NCBI GenBank assembly: GCA_034509735.1
Contig: JACGWO010000010.1
Span: forward strand, 2,604,001-2,668,000
Source: Sesamum alatum
Lineage: Eukaryota > Streptophyta > Magnoliopsida > Lamiales > Pedaliaceae
Direction: 5' to 3'
Length of the DNA: 64,000 nt
Position numbers and translations under genes: made by a program. Positions 22,680-37,600 of this stretch are shown piece after piece; position 1 is the stretch's first letter; every line of letters starts with the position of its first letter. A model generated the notes under the pieces. That model was given only the letters and a program-made list of their open reading frames with translations. It searched no databases and was not told where the DNA came from.

Positions 22680-25600
22680 ATGAGTAGTGTTTCTGAAGTG
22701 GGGGTGAAATTCGGAATCGGGAGGTTGGCATCAGAGGGGGCGGCGGCGGGGTGTGAGGCGAGCATGGAGGACAATCCTTGTGTGGAGATTGATCAGGCAT
22801 TTAAGGACAACCGCGCCACGGCCGACGACTGGCGGCGGGCACTGGATAAGGTGGTTCCTGCTATCGTGGTCCTTCGGGTATCCGCCTGCCGCGCATTCGA
22901 CACGGAGTCGGATAACATCTCCTCTGCCACTGGTTTCGTAGTTGACAAGCAGCGGGGTATCATCCTGACAAACCGCCATGTCGTGAAGCCAGGTTGAAAA
23001 ATTTGATAGTCCGTGACCCTTATGATGACACTCTCATTGTCTCGACCCTTGTGATGGCAAGGAAATGTTTGAGAGACTTCTGCGTTTCGTGTTGCAGGAC
23101 CGGTGATGGCGGAAGCTGTGTTTGTGAACAGAGAAGAAGTTCCAGTGTATCCATTGTATAGAGACCCTGTGAGTTCTGTTAATGTTCACTTAGGTCTTGA
23201 ATGGTAGTTTTTTCTTAAGTTGATCAATTATTATTCTTGTTTTCATGTAAAATAGTTTATATTTTTTTAACTGAAGTCAAGATTTCGCTGCGTAGTAGTA
23301 GTTATATAGAAGCATAATCAGTTAGGGTGTGTGAGTTGGATTACTGAAAGAAAGATATCATGATTTACTGAATTTATTTCCTCGCTGCTTATAATTTATG
23401 CACTTTGGTGCTGAGTAACAGGTGATTAGTCCGTACTATGCTTATGCAAATTGATGCATGTGGTTTTGCATACCTTTATATTGTGTCTGCCAGCTGATAT
23501 CATGCTGTATTACAATTAGCAAATGAAATGAATAAATTGGTTGTGTTAAGTGTTGGTGCAGTTGGAACACTTTCAACCTTTTCACAATCACTGCCTAGTA
23601 TGTAAAACCAATGCAAGCTTGACTTGCTTCATTTACTTGTACGACTCAATTGCGCAGCTTCTGATCCTGGCTTAATTGGTTTATATTCTGAGGATAAGTT
23701 GGCTTTAGTTCATCCACCCACTTTGAACCCTCAAGCACTTGAGTTTCGTGCTGGATAACTTAATTGTGTGTTTTGCTGCCACTTGCTCTTTTCCTGTTCA
23801 CTTTGTTTCCATGTTCCATGAACTGTATGATGATGTGGGTATGTGTTGTGAATGGAGAGATATGATGAGATGTGGTCTTACTTACCTAGTTGCTTACAAG
23901 AACGGCGATATGTGTAAACGAGGGAGTGGTGAAAATTGAATATAATTATTATGTGAATACCCCTTTGGTTGTCGCGATGAGCCTGTGTGGCAAAATAAAA
24001 CGAAAAGAGCTATGATGCGATATGAAAAGAGCTATGATACGAAATGATATTGATAGCATGTGTGGCATCCCAAGGGGTTTCACTTAAACATTATGTGATA
24101 AATAGTGAGGTTGAGCTGGTGGAGAAAGACACTATAATGAGGCTTCATGTTAATTTTCAATTGGAAACAAAACAAGCAATTTTAAAATAATGGTAGAAGT
24201 TTGGGATTCAAATAAGTCAAAATGCTTAATAATTGGGGTATAGGAAATGTGTGATTGTGGATTCTGTTCATGTAATCAGGTGCCAAATTTACGGTTGTAT
24301 CAGCCAAATATTTCTTGCATTTATTCTCCTTTTTCCTGTTTAAGTTTGCTAGTTGTTAGGTTAAATCTGTTTAAGCTTGAGCAGAACTAAAAATTTGAAT
24401 TTTGGCTGAGATGTTCGGTATTGATCCTTTATATTCTCTAGGTTCATGACTTTGGCTTCTTTCGTTATGACACTTCTGCTGTACAATTTCTGAACTATGA
24501 GGAGATTCCTCTTGCTCCTGAGGCTGCTTCCGTGGGGCTTGAGATTAGGGTTGTGGGCAATGATAGTGGAGAAAAGGTATGTATAGTTGAAAAATGGTTT
24601 CTGACTTACTAAGTAATTATACGTTATCATAATAACAAAAGAGATAGTAATACTTTGCAAATTCAATTTTTTATTAATTTTGGTTTCTAATGCATTTTGG
24701 TGGATATGGGATGTGTATGGAATCTATTTCCAAACTGAAATTTGTTATGTATGTGCACATATTAATCACTGCAGGTCTTTATAATATCTTATTGATTGCC
24801 ACTTGCCATTTGGTTTTTTGTTTCCAGTTTATTTACTCTATATATTCTTTAAAGGTGGCAATTGATTTCTGTCTGCTGAATTTGCAGGTCTCAATTTTGG
24901 GTGGCACCCTTGCTCGTTTGGATAGAGAGGCTCCAAACTATAAGAGGTATGTTCTATGGTTAACATACCGTATATAGCTTTCTCTTGATTACTCAGTAAT
25001 ATATGATCATGGCATGAACTCTAGCAGTTTTAGATGTGTTGCCCATATTCTATAATTTCTTCAGATTTTTAGGCTAAGTTTAGCCTAGACATCATTTGAT
25101 ATTGATTCTTGCAATACTCTTCTAGTGTAAGTATCGCATGATGAATGCCTCTTCTGTTTAAAATTGTATATTATGGAATGACTTACATAGTTACTAGAGC
25201 TGCATTCTAGCTAGTTTACCATATCCTGTCACACTTTTCGTGGTAGTACAATGTCAGGAAGAATGTTTACTCACCGTGTGGTGCTCTATCTGCTGCACTT
25301 GTGGTTTCTATTTAGCAAGCCCTGATTGTTACAATGTTTCCTGAACAATTTGGGAGTATATCTTGATTCGGACGATGCATCGAATAAATATAATGACTCC
25401 ACGTGGTTTCCAATGAATTAATTGATTTTTTTTATTGTCACTGGCCACTGAATGGATGTTCGGAGTTTAAGGAGCCGCTAGAAAAAACTATTGTTTAACA
25501 TGGGAATTGTTGTCAGTACCATGTGGTAAATGAAGTCATCAGTGAATAAATAAAAAATTTGGTTCTTAAAGAATTGTCTTTTTGGCTGATTATGGATCAA

Positions 25601-28600
25601 GTCATCCTATGACTATAATTCTTGTTTTCCCAAAGTCCGATGTTGGACTTTCGCAGAACTGTTTGAGCTCTTTTGGTTGGTGTGATGGGATTAGGCATGA
25701 TGAGATTGGGTGGGATACAAAATGTGATGATAAATTAATATCTTGTCTGTTGTTCGGTTTGACATATTGTGTTGTGTGATATCCCATGTGACATTCCAGT
25801 CTTGTGTTTGGTTTTGAAGGGATTATGAAGCATGATAACATGTAAAAAGACCAATAATGGTAAACCTTTTGAAATGATTTCCATGTAAACCATGTAGTAT
25901 GTAAATAGTTACAAAAGGCAAAGTTGCTCCATTATTTATTGAATTAACATTTTCAAAAATAATGTTTATAAGCTTGAATCAATGAGTGATCAAAATCAAT
26001 CTACTCTCGAATTGGTTTATGAGCAAGGGCCAAAATACTTTGATTTCTTATGTTTTTGCAACCATGATCTTACACTACCCGTCATCTTCTTATCCATAAG
26101 ACTGGGCCAACCACCAATATCAGGCTCTGATCATGTAAACAAAACAAGTGATTATTCATGATAGGCAATCCTATCATGCATAATCATACGAACCAAACGA
26201 GCCCTTTAGGTATGTGGGCATCAATCTTGTTTTTGTATATTTTCTTCTGTCAGGTTCTAGTTCAAATATGGTACGTGCTGTGCGAAGTTTAAGAGCTTCT
26301 ACTCACATAGATAGAGCCTTGACAAAGTGGACCTCCCTTCTAGTCGAAGAAACATTCCTAAGCATCATAGTGAATACCTCTCGACAGATTGTGGTTCACA
26401 TCGATGTTTGTAAGCATTGCCATAAATATCTTTTTGGCATATTGTGGTCGACTTTAAAGTTGACAGTCATGCGAGACAAGATTGGAACCAAGGCCAAGTT
26501 GCAGGAACTCTACCAACAGGACCAACAAGAACTTTGTCATCAATGAATAGTCGAGACTTTCAGGACATCACTTTTGTTCAATTATAAATAAATAAGCACT
26601 TTGATGGAGATTTGTAGATGCATGCTATATATGCTACTTTATAGGGTTGTAGAGTAGCACATACACACTGCATTGTTGATGAAGAGGCATAGGGGGGCAG
26701 AGATCCACATTTGGTTTTGTAAAGAGATTTTTATTTACAAACAATCATTTCTATTCTATTAAAGACATGCACATCCTTCAGCAACAGATATACACAACAG
26801 AACTAGGATTTTGATGTGTGGTCTGTTTCACATTTAAAGTTAGACTATTAATCGTACCTAAAGTAAACTCTGAAGGGGCGCATAATTTTTCGTTTGGATC
26901 TGATAACAACCATAAATTGTAGGCCGCATTCTGATATTTTACTAGTTGATAAATTGCTGGAAGCAAATTTTCTTGTTCAAGTATCCATGCGTCATAAAAG
27001 AATCTGACCTTGGGATATTATGGTTGCTGCAAAAATGTTGTAGAATGAGCAGTGTATATCTTGTTCTAGCATCTGCTCTAACTTTGCAGGTTCATTCTTG
27101 GTTGTCATTTCTGAATATTCTGTGGATCATCTGTTGCATTCTGTACTTATATATTTTCGAGTTGCTATAACATGTTGACAGTAAATTGACATTTATGCAG
27201 GGATGGCTACAATGACTTCAATACATTCTATATTCAAGTAAGCATTTATGGTAGATGCTTTGCAGAGTTAGTTGGTTACTTAAGACTTGTAAAGATCTAG
27301 CCAAGCCCATTATTGTTTATGGTTATTCCTTGTTGCTATATCTTGTAGCTGATTTCTCTGATCATCCCCTTTCCCTTTATGTTTTACTTGACTGTTGTTC
27401 TTGATTGTTCGTGAGGACATATAGAATATACTTTACATTAAAGCTAAACCTTATTCGCAATATAATTAGATGAAAAAGAGGACATCATGGTTTAGACAGA
27501 TATCTCATTGAGATCATTTAATGAAGTCATTAGAAAAAAATGATTCTAACAAGAGAGACTGGAAAATCCTGAGTATACAGCATCCACTTTGCATTCTGAG
27601 CTTTCAGCAGTAAAATATAATTTGCATGTCATAGCCAAACATAGATACTGGAAACTTTTACCTTTAAGTAGCAAGTTCTAGTTTACTCATGTTTAGCTGA
27701 TTCACTGCCATTATTTTTTTACTCTTATTCTTAATGCCTAAAAATACCGATGAGTTTTTTGAGTTGGCTCTGTATCCAGACTCTAGACTGTGTAATTCTC
27801 ATAGATCTTAGCTTAAGGAAATGAAAAATTCCTACTCTACTAGTTTCATCTTTTCCCCAGTAATTGCTCTGAGGAAAAAGAAAAAATAAATCTGCTCTTG
27901 GTGAGATATAATTGGAATAATCTTGTAGTCAAGAAATATGGTGGAGTCATATGATTTTATGAGCATGGCCATGGTTCAGTATGTTTAGTGCTTATAAAAT
28001 ATTCAGCCTTGCCTTGTTAAGTTACCTACACAAGAAAAGTAGTGAAAGGATGTGGAAAAATTTTTGCAAGAAAGGGATAAAAGTAGGATGTTTGGAGGTA
28101 ATTGAGAAGTATATACTGCATGATTATCGCAAGTAAAGGATTGATGGAACTGTGATAAGTTGCTTTCTACTCGGAGTAAGGATGCCAAAGTACTTGCGTA
28201 CTCTGCTGTTGAAACAGTTGTTATGTTGGTGGTACAGCTGTAGCCACAAATTCTTTTCATATCTTTTTTTTAAATATATATATATAATTATATCCTTTAT
28301 GCTCATTTTTTAGTGTTTCGTTCTCTTGTGACAATGATGAGTAAATTTCTCTCCATCCGGTTCTCACTCTGCCATCTTTTGTGCATGCATATTTGAATCT
28401 TGGTTAATCTTACTGTTTATTTCCCTTCACCTAAACACAGGCAGCTTCTGGAACAAAAGGTGGTTCAAGTGGCTCCCCTGTAATTGACTGGCAAGGTAGA
28501 GCAGTTGCTTTGAATGCTGGGAGCAGGACATCCGGTGCTTCTGCATTTTTCTTACCTTTAGAACGGGTGTGCACATGCTTTCAGAACCATATTTTCAGTA

Positions 28601-31600
28601 ATCAATAGTTGATTTTGTATTCTTCCTGAGCTTCTGTCGTACCCATTTAAGCACATTCAGCTTCTTTGCCTTCATGGTTAACTGTGTTTTCTTTAATTGT
28701 ATCTGCTTTTCATATTCCACCCAAACTTACCTACAGCCTCTAAATCTTTTGTTCTTTGCTATTTCTTCATTTTTTGGCTCTCCAAGTGATTAGACAGTCA
28801 CCTCTGAAGAGTGTAGGTGATGAGTCGCGTGTACTTATTTTCAATTCTTCAAGAAACTAGGAGGTTGATTTTTTATTTTTTCCTTGTTAATTTTGTCAAC
28901 AGATTTGTGATATGCCAAGAGACTGAACACTCAGTAATGCTTCGTTTTATGGACAGAACATATACTATCTGTAGATGATGCTTTGTTGTGGTTCCACGAT
29001 CAGTTGCTGAGTGACTATATTCTTATTTGGACCCTATTTAAAACTTCTTTACAGGGACGAAGCTCGGATCCTGGTATCAAGATTTTGTTTTCTAGAGTTT
29101 GTTTTACCTTTAATTGTGGGTATCTCCACATGTATTGTTGTCAAGGAAATTGTTACTACAGGAGCTTAAGTTGCAGTCTTCCTTGATGCAGAACATCATC
29201 TTATAGATAGTTTCTGTTACACTTACACACCATGCTTAAATTTTTAGACTATTTTATAACTTTGGTTGTGGGTGTCTCAATGTATTGTTGTCGAGGAAAT
29301 TGTTATTATGGGAGCTTAAGCTTGCACTCTTGCTTGATGCAGTACTATAATCTTATAGATAGTTTTTGTTACACACCATGTTTGAAAAACTTTGGGTGCA
29401 CATAGAAATTGTTCAGTCATGTAAGACCCGGTTCAAACTTTTTGTAAATGTGAACTCTGATTAAACTGTAACTGTAAATGAAAGCTGCATTTATTTGGAA
29501 CACAGGTTGTCAGGGCCTTGAAATTCTTGGTGAAAGGAAGAGAGTCTGTTGCAAATAAATGGGAGGCAGTCTCCATTCCTCGTGGTACGCTTCAGGTCTG
29601 TTAGTTTTTTCTTATATGGTTTTGTCTTGGCCCTTCTCTTTTGTTTTCTGTTATATCATAGTGGGCTCACCAAAATGCCTTTATTATCAGGTTTATAAAT
29701 TATTTGCCTCTCCATTAAATTGCTTTGCATTTGAAAAGAAATATCCTGCACTTGTAGGTTATTGACTTATAAAATTATGCCAGTTAGTCATAAAGGAAAG
29801 ATATGTTTTTAGGTCCATACCTCAGTTAAAAGATGGTTTAGATGATAGGAACAAAATTGAGAGAGCAATAAAAGTTACACCATTGGAGACTCGAAGTTTC
29901 ATAGATGGGATATATGTAAAAATATGTAGTTGAGAGTTTCTTTTACTTGTTCTATTCTTTTTCCCTACATTTTACTTTTACATAGGAGATTTCTTTTAAA
30001 TACTTAAAATATTGTTTGAAATCTCAACCACGATGATTTTGTCTCAGTCCAGTGTTTACTTTTCCAGAATTATTTAAAGCTTCTCACTTTTTTCTCACTT
30101 TTGGTGCTGTTTAATGTTTCCCATGCTCTTTTATTTCCGTATTGTGCAATGCTCAGAGTCATGATCCTCCCCTTGAGCATAACTGTTCATATTCCACATC
30201 ATTTGAGTATATGTATTCTTGCTCTTTCTGCACACAAAAGACTTTTCTCTTGCTATCCCCTTGGAGAACATCATTGTTTCTCATTTGTATTGGCAATCTT
30301 CTTGATGCATTTCGGTTTTATTTGGATTAAAAAATTTGTTATCTAGGCTACATTTCTCCACCAAGGATTTGATGAGACGCGTCGGCTAGGCCTCAGAAGT
30401 GAAACAGAACAGGCATGTGTATCCACATCCTGCATTGATCATTTAACCTAAATTATTCCTCCAGTGAGGTATTGCTTATGGAGTTTAACAAGCAATCTCT
30501 AGGGACCTAGCAATGCCTTCTCTTACTTCCATTTTAATGCATCAGATAGTCCGCCGTGCTTCTCCACCCGGCGAAACCGGAATGCTGGTTGTTGATTCTG
30601 TGGTAAGTATAATTTTCTGGGTATTGCCATTTTCTATTCTATTAATTTTAGTCCCTAAGTTATCAGGAAATAGTCTTTTGATGTTGGTTGATTTTTAAAG
30701 TTGACCATACTCCTGCTCTTTCAGGTGCCAGGTGGACCAGCCCACAAGCATTTGGAGCCAGGTGATGTGCTTGTCCGTTTGAATGGGGAGGTAAATTTCT
30801 TCTACCGTTTTTGTGAAACTTTATGCTGCACTCTTAGGTTGTACCTAACCAGGTTTTGTTACTAAGTATTAAAACTGCTAACTTTGGAACTGTTCTTCAT
30901 TCACTTGTCTCCTGACTGAAGCTACTGAATAAATATGTGAAAGAGAGAGATGGTAACTCAAATTCAAGACTTATGTACCCTTTTCCTGAGCAAAATTTCA
31001 AGTAGGTGTGATGGAGTTGGGGTACTGACTACTGGCAGAATCTTCTCTTTGACTTTTAAGGAGAACAATCTTTGGAGGACTCTTATATCAGGTTTGCGCG
31101 ACTGCGATACACTCGATTCTGCTCCCCCCCCAACTGCGCGCGTGCGCCAAGGAAGAGAAAAATAAGAGAGAAGTATTGGAATCTGGATGGTGTTGCTTCC
31201 CAATTGTTTATAGTTGACTTTAGTGGGGTGCTGGAATGGAGCAATTTATTTGATTTCTTCACTATTGTGGAGAACATGGAGAATTGGTGGTTTGTCAAGA
31301 GTATGTCTTGGTGGTTGAATGGTTTGTTGATATTTGAAGATGATCTGCACAAGCCTGGGCAGAGAAGGACAAGAGAAGGGAGAGTAGAGATAGAAACTAA
31401 GGGAGTGGGTTAAGTCTCTTGTGTACTGCAGTTGTTTTATCAGAGTTGCTAGACTTGTATTATGCTTAGGTTTGGCCCTTAGATTTTGGTAAACTAAATG
31501 TTATTTCTAGACTTCGGAATTTATTAAAAATGCTATGAACACCCACCCCAAGTTTGGTTTTCAATGAAAAAATGAAGGATGTGGAGGCATATTTTTAGCA

Positions 31601-34600
31601 ATGTATGTATTTGTTGTAGATGTTTCATTTCATTTTCTATAATTCTCAGCCTTTCAGAATGTCCTGCATAGATTCTATTTTGATTTAAAAGGAAGCTTGG
31701 GTGAAATCTAGAACTCAATGCTTTTAGTTTCTTCTAACTCCAGATTCCAGCACAGTCGAACATTTTCCGCATTTTATATTTTAAAACAAACACTGGAAAT
31801 TTTTGAAACAAATCTAATGATGAGTGTATATTTGAATAAGTAAGACATCTGTTTTGTTGTTTGTTTTGTGATGATATATTATGCTAAAAGAGTGTTGAGA
31901 AGTAACTCCAAAATGAAATGTCAAAGAATTTAGTTTTCAGTGCTTCCATTCCTTCTCATTCCATCAGTTCATCCTAGATTGAGTGTTCTTTGTGAGGAAA
32001 GACCAACAATTTTTCCCTTTCGTTAAACAAAAACCAAACAGAAGCAACTTATCTGTGGTGCATGACTCTCATGCCTCAGTATTTCTAATTTTCTCTAAAT
32101 CATTGAGATGTTATGTTGCTCGAATATAATGAAAGAGGGATAACTGATTCTAGATTTTCATTAAGTTTTAAAGTGTGTAAAAGTTGATTTTTTAAGAATC
32201 CTGGTGCAGGTGACGACCCAATTTCTGAAGATGGAAAATTTGCTTGATGACAGTGTCAACCATAAAGTTGAACTTCAGATTGAAAGGGGAGGCAAATCTT
32301 TGACTATGGATTTGACTGTACGATAAGCTTCTCAATGTGAATATTAAATTAGTTTTACTCTCTCCATATCACGTTCATGAATCATTAATTTAATTTTATA
32401 CAATGTAATTCTACTCTATTCTTGACAAAATATTTGATTTAAGCAGATATTAGTCTATTTTGGTTTTTATTCTTCTGACTGAGTTTGTGCCATATGTTAT
32501 CTGAGTTGCAATGCACTTGTAAAGCCTTAACTAGGTTTTCTTTCCATATAAAGTTTCATTATTTTCTAAGCTGTAGGTACTGAAACTCTGATGAAATTCT
32601 GCCTAGTTGTACGCTTAGACTTATGATTGTAATTTGTTTTATATAACATTATGGTGGACTAGCTCCTGTACTTATAATGTACTTTATCTGATGAAGTTCT
32701 GGCTTGCCATGCATTGCTTCAGTTATCATTTCTGTTGTTAGAATGATGCTTGCTCATCTGTTTTATGCTACATTGAGGTAGAATGATGCTTATATTGTTA
32801 CAAGAATTTTTGTTAACAGCAGAATAGGCCAGGCATAATTTCTGTTTAAGCACCATAACCATAAGCTATTTACTCAAAAAAAAAAGGTGGGCAATCTTCT
32901 CAAATGTTGCTGCATTTTATTTATTTATTTTATCTTTTAATTTTCCCTGTTCCATTGGAACTGTTGCAGGTTCAGGATTTGCATTCTATCACTCCTGATC
33001 ACTTTCTTGAAGTTGGTGGTGCTGTGATACACCCCCTTTCTTATCAACAGGTTGGTTTTTTCCTCTATTCTTTACCATTAGTTCCTGGGATTATTTGACT
33101 GTTATGATTGCTATGATGTGTTAATCCTATTGTCAAGCTGCCAACATTGGTCATACATTATGTGAATGTAGTGCATGATATTTACCTAGTGATTTTACAA
33201 CTTCTCACTCAAGACTTTGTTCTTTGGCGGGCAACCTGCAGTGAGCAATGGCTTACTACTTCCCCCTATATACCTACCACTTGAATCTTCCCTGATAAAA
33301 CTTCGATTTTAGATCTTTGCATCCCAAAGATATAAAAAAAAGTGGGTGTTCTGTAAATTAAGTTTGCAGTAATTATTTGGAAACAAGTGACGTTCAGGGA
33401 AGATGATGGAAAACAAGCCTATTTAGCGGGAGTCGTGCTTTTGGTACTAGAAATGTGTTTCAAGATGCTATACTAAGCCTAGTATGAGTGGGAAAATAAT
33501 TGATTGCCTCAACAAAAGCATATAAGAGTTGTAGCAGGCATCAGCACAGTTTTATATATTTAGCTACAGCAACTGGACTTTGTACTTGGGGTGATAATGG
33601 CCAGATACTTCCTGTGAATATTGAATATATCACTTGGGTTTATTCATGAATCTTAATTGTAGAAGAAAAACTAGATTGAAACCCTTTAACCATCAATTAC
33701 ATTGTTTTTGCATAAAAAAACTCTGTGACTGCAATCTTTGTTTTTTGGTTGTCTGTGTAAACGATGTGGCTTCTAAGTTCCTTTTAAAATCTTAACGGCA
33801 ACCACTAATTTGATTTGTGGATACAATTGTTGTCAATTAACAACTAAATGATTTTTGTTTCTTGTGGCTGGTTTTGGAACCACTTATTTAAATTATTCTA
33901 GTTCATAGTTAATTTGCTCATTGTGCAGGTATCAAAATTTGATGTTTGTTGTTGTATTTGGTCATTGCCAGTGACTCATTATTTTTTGTATGCAGGCCAG
34001 GAACTTTCATTTCCAATGTGGTCTTGTATATGTTGCAGACCAAGGGTATGGACATATGTCATTTCTGCCATACTTTAGGATGCCTGGTTGAAAATTTTTG
34101 TTTCAAATTATGATTTGTCAAAATTTTGATGCCTAGTTATTTCTGTCACTACTCACTGGTTTCTCTAAAGTAATAATGAAGTGAAAGATTATGGTCTTCC
34201 ATTTATGCTGAAGCCATATCTGATAATTGTTGAATTTTTCTACTTCTCCTTGCAGTTATATGCTACTCAGAGCTGGAGTTCCATGTCATGCTATTATTAA
34301 GAAGTTTGCTGGTGTAGACATAACAAAACTTGAAGACTTCATCTCTGTATTATCTAAGTTGTCCAGGGGTGTAAGAGTACCATTGGAGTACATAAGCTAC
34401 ATGAATCGTCACCTTACAATGGTAATTTGTTGACTCTGTCACTCTGCTACGATAGTGTTACATCACCATTGTTTCTTAGATAAATAATACCTTGCACCCA
34501 TTGATCATACCTGTCCCATTCCCTTCCTTCTGTGCATGTTGCTGAAATAAAATAGAACTTAAGAGTTTTGACTGCCTCTGCCAACTGATGGTCTTTGTGA

Positions 34601-37600
34601 CCTCTACTATCAAGATTTTCACCAAATACGTGCTATAAGTATTTATGTGGTGTTGAAATATGCCAGTAGGGTGCATACGTAACTTTATATGTGGTTCATT
34701 CATGTCATCTCCAAGTTATGATTGGTTAGCTGCTTTAGATCTTTTGCTTCTTTACATGCATATTTGAAATATGGTTTAAATTGATGTTGAATATTATTAA
34801 ATCCTGGGAAATGGAAGAGCATTCCGTCGCAGAAAGTAATAGTCTTAGTCACCATAGCCGTTGTAGGTCTTAACCTCAGCCTTATTCTCCATGTACAACT
34901 CATTATATTTAGTTGTTCTGTCCTTGTCACAAAAAGATATATGCTGCATCTGGTAACATGCTTGTTCTCCGTACCGTCGCGATGCAATCCAGAAAGTTTG
35001 CTGGGCTGCTGTTTTGCAGTTAAATATGGTATTTCTTAAGGTGATCATCATCCGTTCCTCGTTTGCCACCTAAAGTATGAGTATTCGATACCTTGCTTAA
35101 TATTACTTTTGTGTTGGTTCACTGAATTGCTTCCATGAACTGTTACGTACATGGTCATTATTATCTTTTCCCTGCTGACCTTAAAGACACATGATTATGC
35201 AAGTGTATCTTTGTCTGATGTATGTAGTTGAATACTCTTCCAAATGAAAGTTGGAGGGATTTTTAAATATTTTCTTGTGACTGCAGTCTGTCCTTGTCAC
35301 TGTTGATTTCCATGAATGGTATGCTCCTCCCCAGATATACACTCGCGATGATAGTTCTGGCTTGTGGGCTATAAGCCCAGTTTTGACACCAGAATCAAAA
35401 CTTCTGTCACCAAATGTCAACCGGATTGTACAAGATCTAGCTAGCAATACGGTTTCATCGTGTAGTGCTGATGTTACCCCAATGAAACAAATGCAGCCAT
35501 GTATTTGCCAAGAACCAATGAATGGTGTTGCTAATATGAAAACTACCTATGAACAAGTTGATGATGGATCCCATTCTCTGAACAAATCTGATGCTGGGCA
35601 GGTGGACAAGCATTTGTCTGTTGATGCTTCTTTATTACCTGGCTGTCTGTTACATGAACTTAGTAAAGTAAGTTTGGAGGCCTCTGGAACAGAAACTGAG
35701 ACAGTTCTGAGAAATAATCAAGGTGCAGCAGCTAATGCTTCAGTTGCTGAGTGTGTAATTGAGCCTACTCTCGTGATGCTTGAGGTAACTAGTCACGTAC
35801 TTTCCTCTCTCCAAATCTTAAGGCTCTATGTTGACTCTACAGAGAGTTTCAGATGACTGTTGCACAAAAGTAGTGGTTGACGGTTACTGGTAGTACATCA
35901 TTACTTTGTAAAAGGTACTTTTGCGGAAAAAGGTTCCACTTTAGGAAATAAAAGTCTTATGCTAAGATGTCCTAGAAAAACAATTATTCGGATAAAAGGT
36001 GCAGATATTACTCCATATATGTTCGCAATTTTTATTTTATTTTTGCCTTTTGTTTCTTCTTGCACCTGTGGGATGGATTCGTTGGAGATAAAAATGGACA
36101 GTATGGAATAGTTTAGTGATGGTTTAGGTTATGGAAGAAAGGAAGGTGAGAATTATGCCAATGGAAGAGGAGAAGAAAAGGTAGGATGGCAAAGAAGAAC
36201 TTGAAGAGGGAGTGAGACGAGGCATATTTGCAATTCAGAGATGGTTGTGCTACGGGGGAAAGTGGGCCACAGGAGGGAAGCAGAGGAAGGGGCAAGTCAG
36301 GGAACAATTGCTTCATAATATGCAACAATCACTTGTTCTTTGACTCTATTATGCTAATCAATATTGTGTGCTCATTTATTTATGTGTCATATAGGATGGC
36401 AAATGTGAGAGTTAAGGGTACATTTTCTTCTGTTCTGCTGAGTCCAGTCACTAAAAACAAAAGCAAGAAATCAGTTTCGTCCTACTTTATTTCTTCCCTT
36501 GTGGCACTTCTTTGGGGCATGGGGATCACATGTAATGTAAAACATGCTCCCTCAATCCTTATGATGCATGCCAACAAAGGAAGAAAGTAGTAGAAGTCCA
36601 GTCCGTTATTGAATTCTATTAGCATGCCATAATTACAACAGAGGCATATTTCTTTTCTCAATGATTTCTGCATTAATTTAGTTGTGTACCCTGACGATAG
36701 GTTCTCCTTTTCTGAACAATGCAGGTTCATGTGCCAACATATTGTAAGCTTGATGGTGTGATCTCACAGCATTTCTTCGGGACAGGTGTTATCATATATC
36801 ATTCTCAAACCATGGGATTGGTTGCGGTGAATAAAAATATTGTATTTGTATCTGCATGTGACGTCATGCTGTCTTTTGCGGCGTATCCGATTGAAGTTCC
36901 CGGCGAGGTAGTTGGATATGTTTTTGGATTGTGAAGGGCTGTCACGTTGTGTTTATGTTAAGCACTCTACTCATCTGTTACAGGTTGTTTTTCTCCATCC
37001 AGTACATAATTTTGCACTTGTTGCGTACAACCCTTCTGCGCTTGGACCTGGTGCTTCTGTAGTTCGAGCTGCTGAACTTCTTCCTGGTAAGTTGTCTAAA
37101 TGCGTGAATCACTTTGCTGCACGTTTGTCATCCATTTTCCTCATGGTACTATAGTGTCCTGGACGCTGTCCTTAGATTTGAGATGTGAAGTATTGTGCCT
37201 CCCCATTTAGATCTCTCTTTCTGAATTTAGAACCTTATTTTCATGCATTGCAACGAGGGCTCAAAAAAGAAATTTACCGGATGTCGCTCAGAAAACTGGT
37301 TGACTGGAGTCCCTTTAGGATTTTTCAACATTTTATTGACGCTCATACATGTATTTTTGCTTTACCGGAATATCCTTCACAGGGCACTCTGTCACCTTCT
37401 TCGTATTGCTCCATATTGAATTTCAGACAGAAAACTAGGGCTGAATAAAAATGCTGCAACATTTGAATATCTTATTTTTAATTTATGTAATTTATAAGAC
37501 TTTCTCACAATGATGCAGGTATGGGACTTGTGATGGAGTAACTATGTTTAGGCATCAGATACTTGGAATGACATTGAAATGATCCGAATTCACAAATTAC

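Noticed and set aside
26214..26546. 110-residue open frame in DEG7 intron 4
   Set aside because: It lies right after a Tourist-like MITE, has no recognisable domain and has no ATG-specific support.
31072..31413. 113-residue open frame in DEG7 intron 10
   Set aside because: No domain, and DEG7 reads correctly without it (exon 10 to exon 11 in phase 0). A C8 run and GC-rich 'gcgcgcgtgcgcc' nearby are odd but unexplained.
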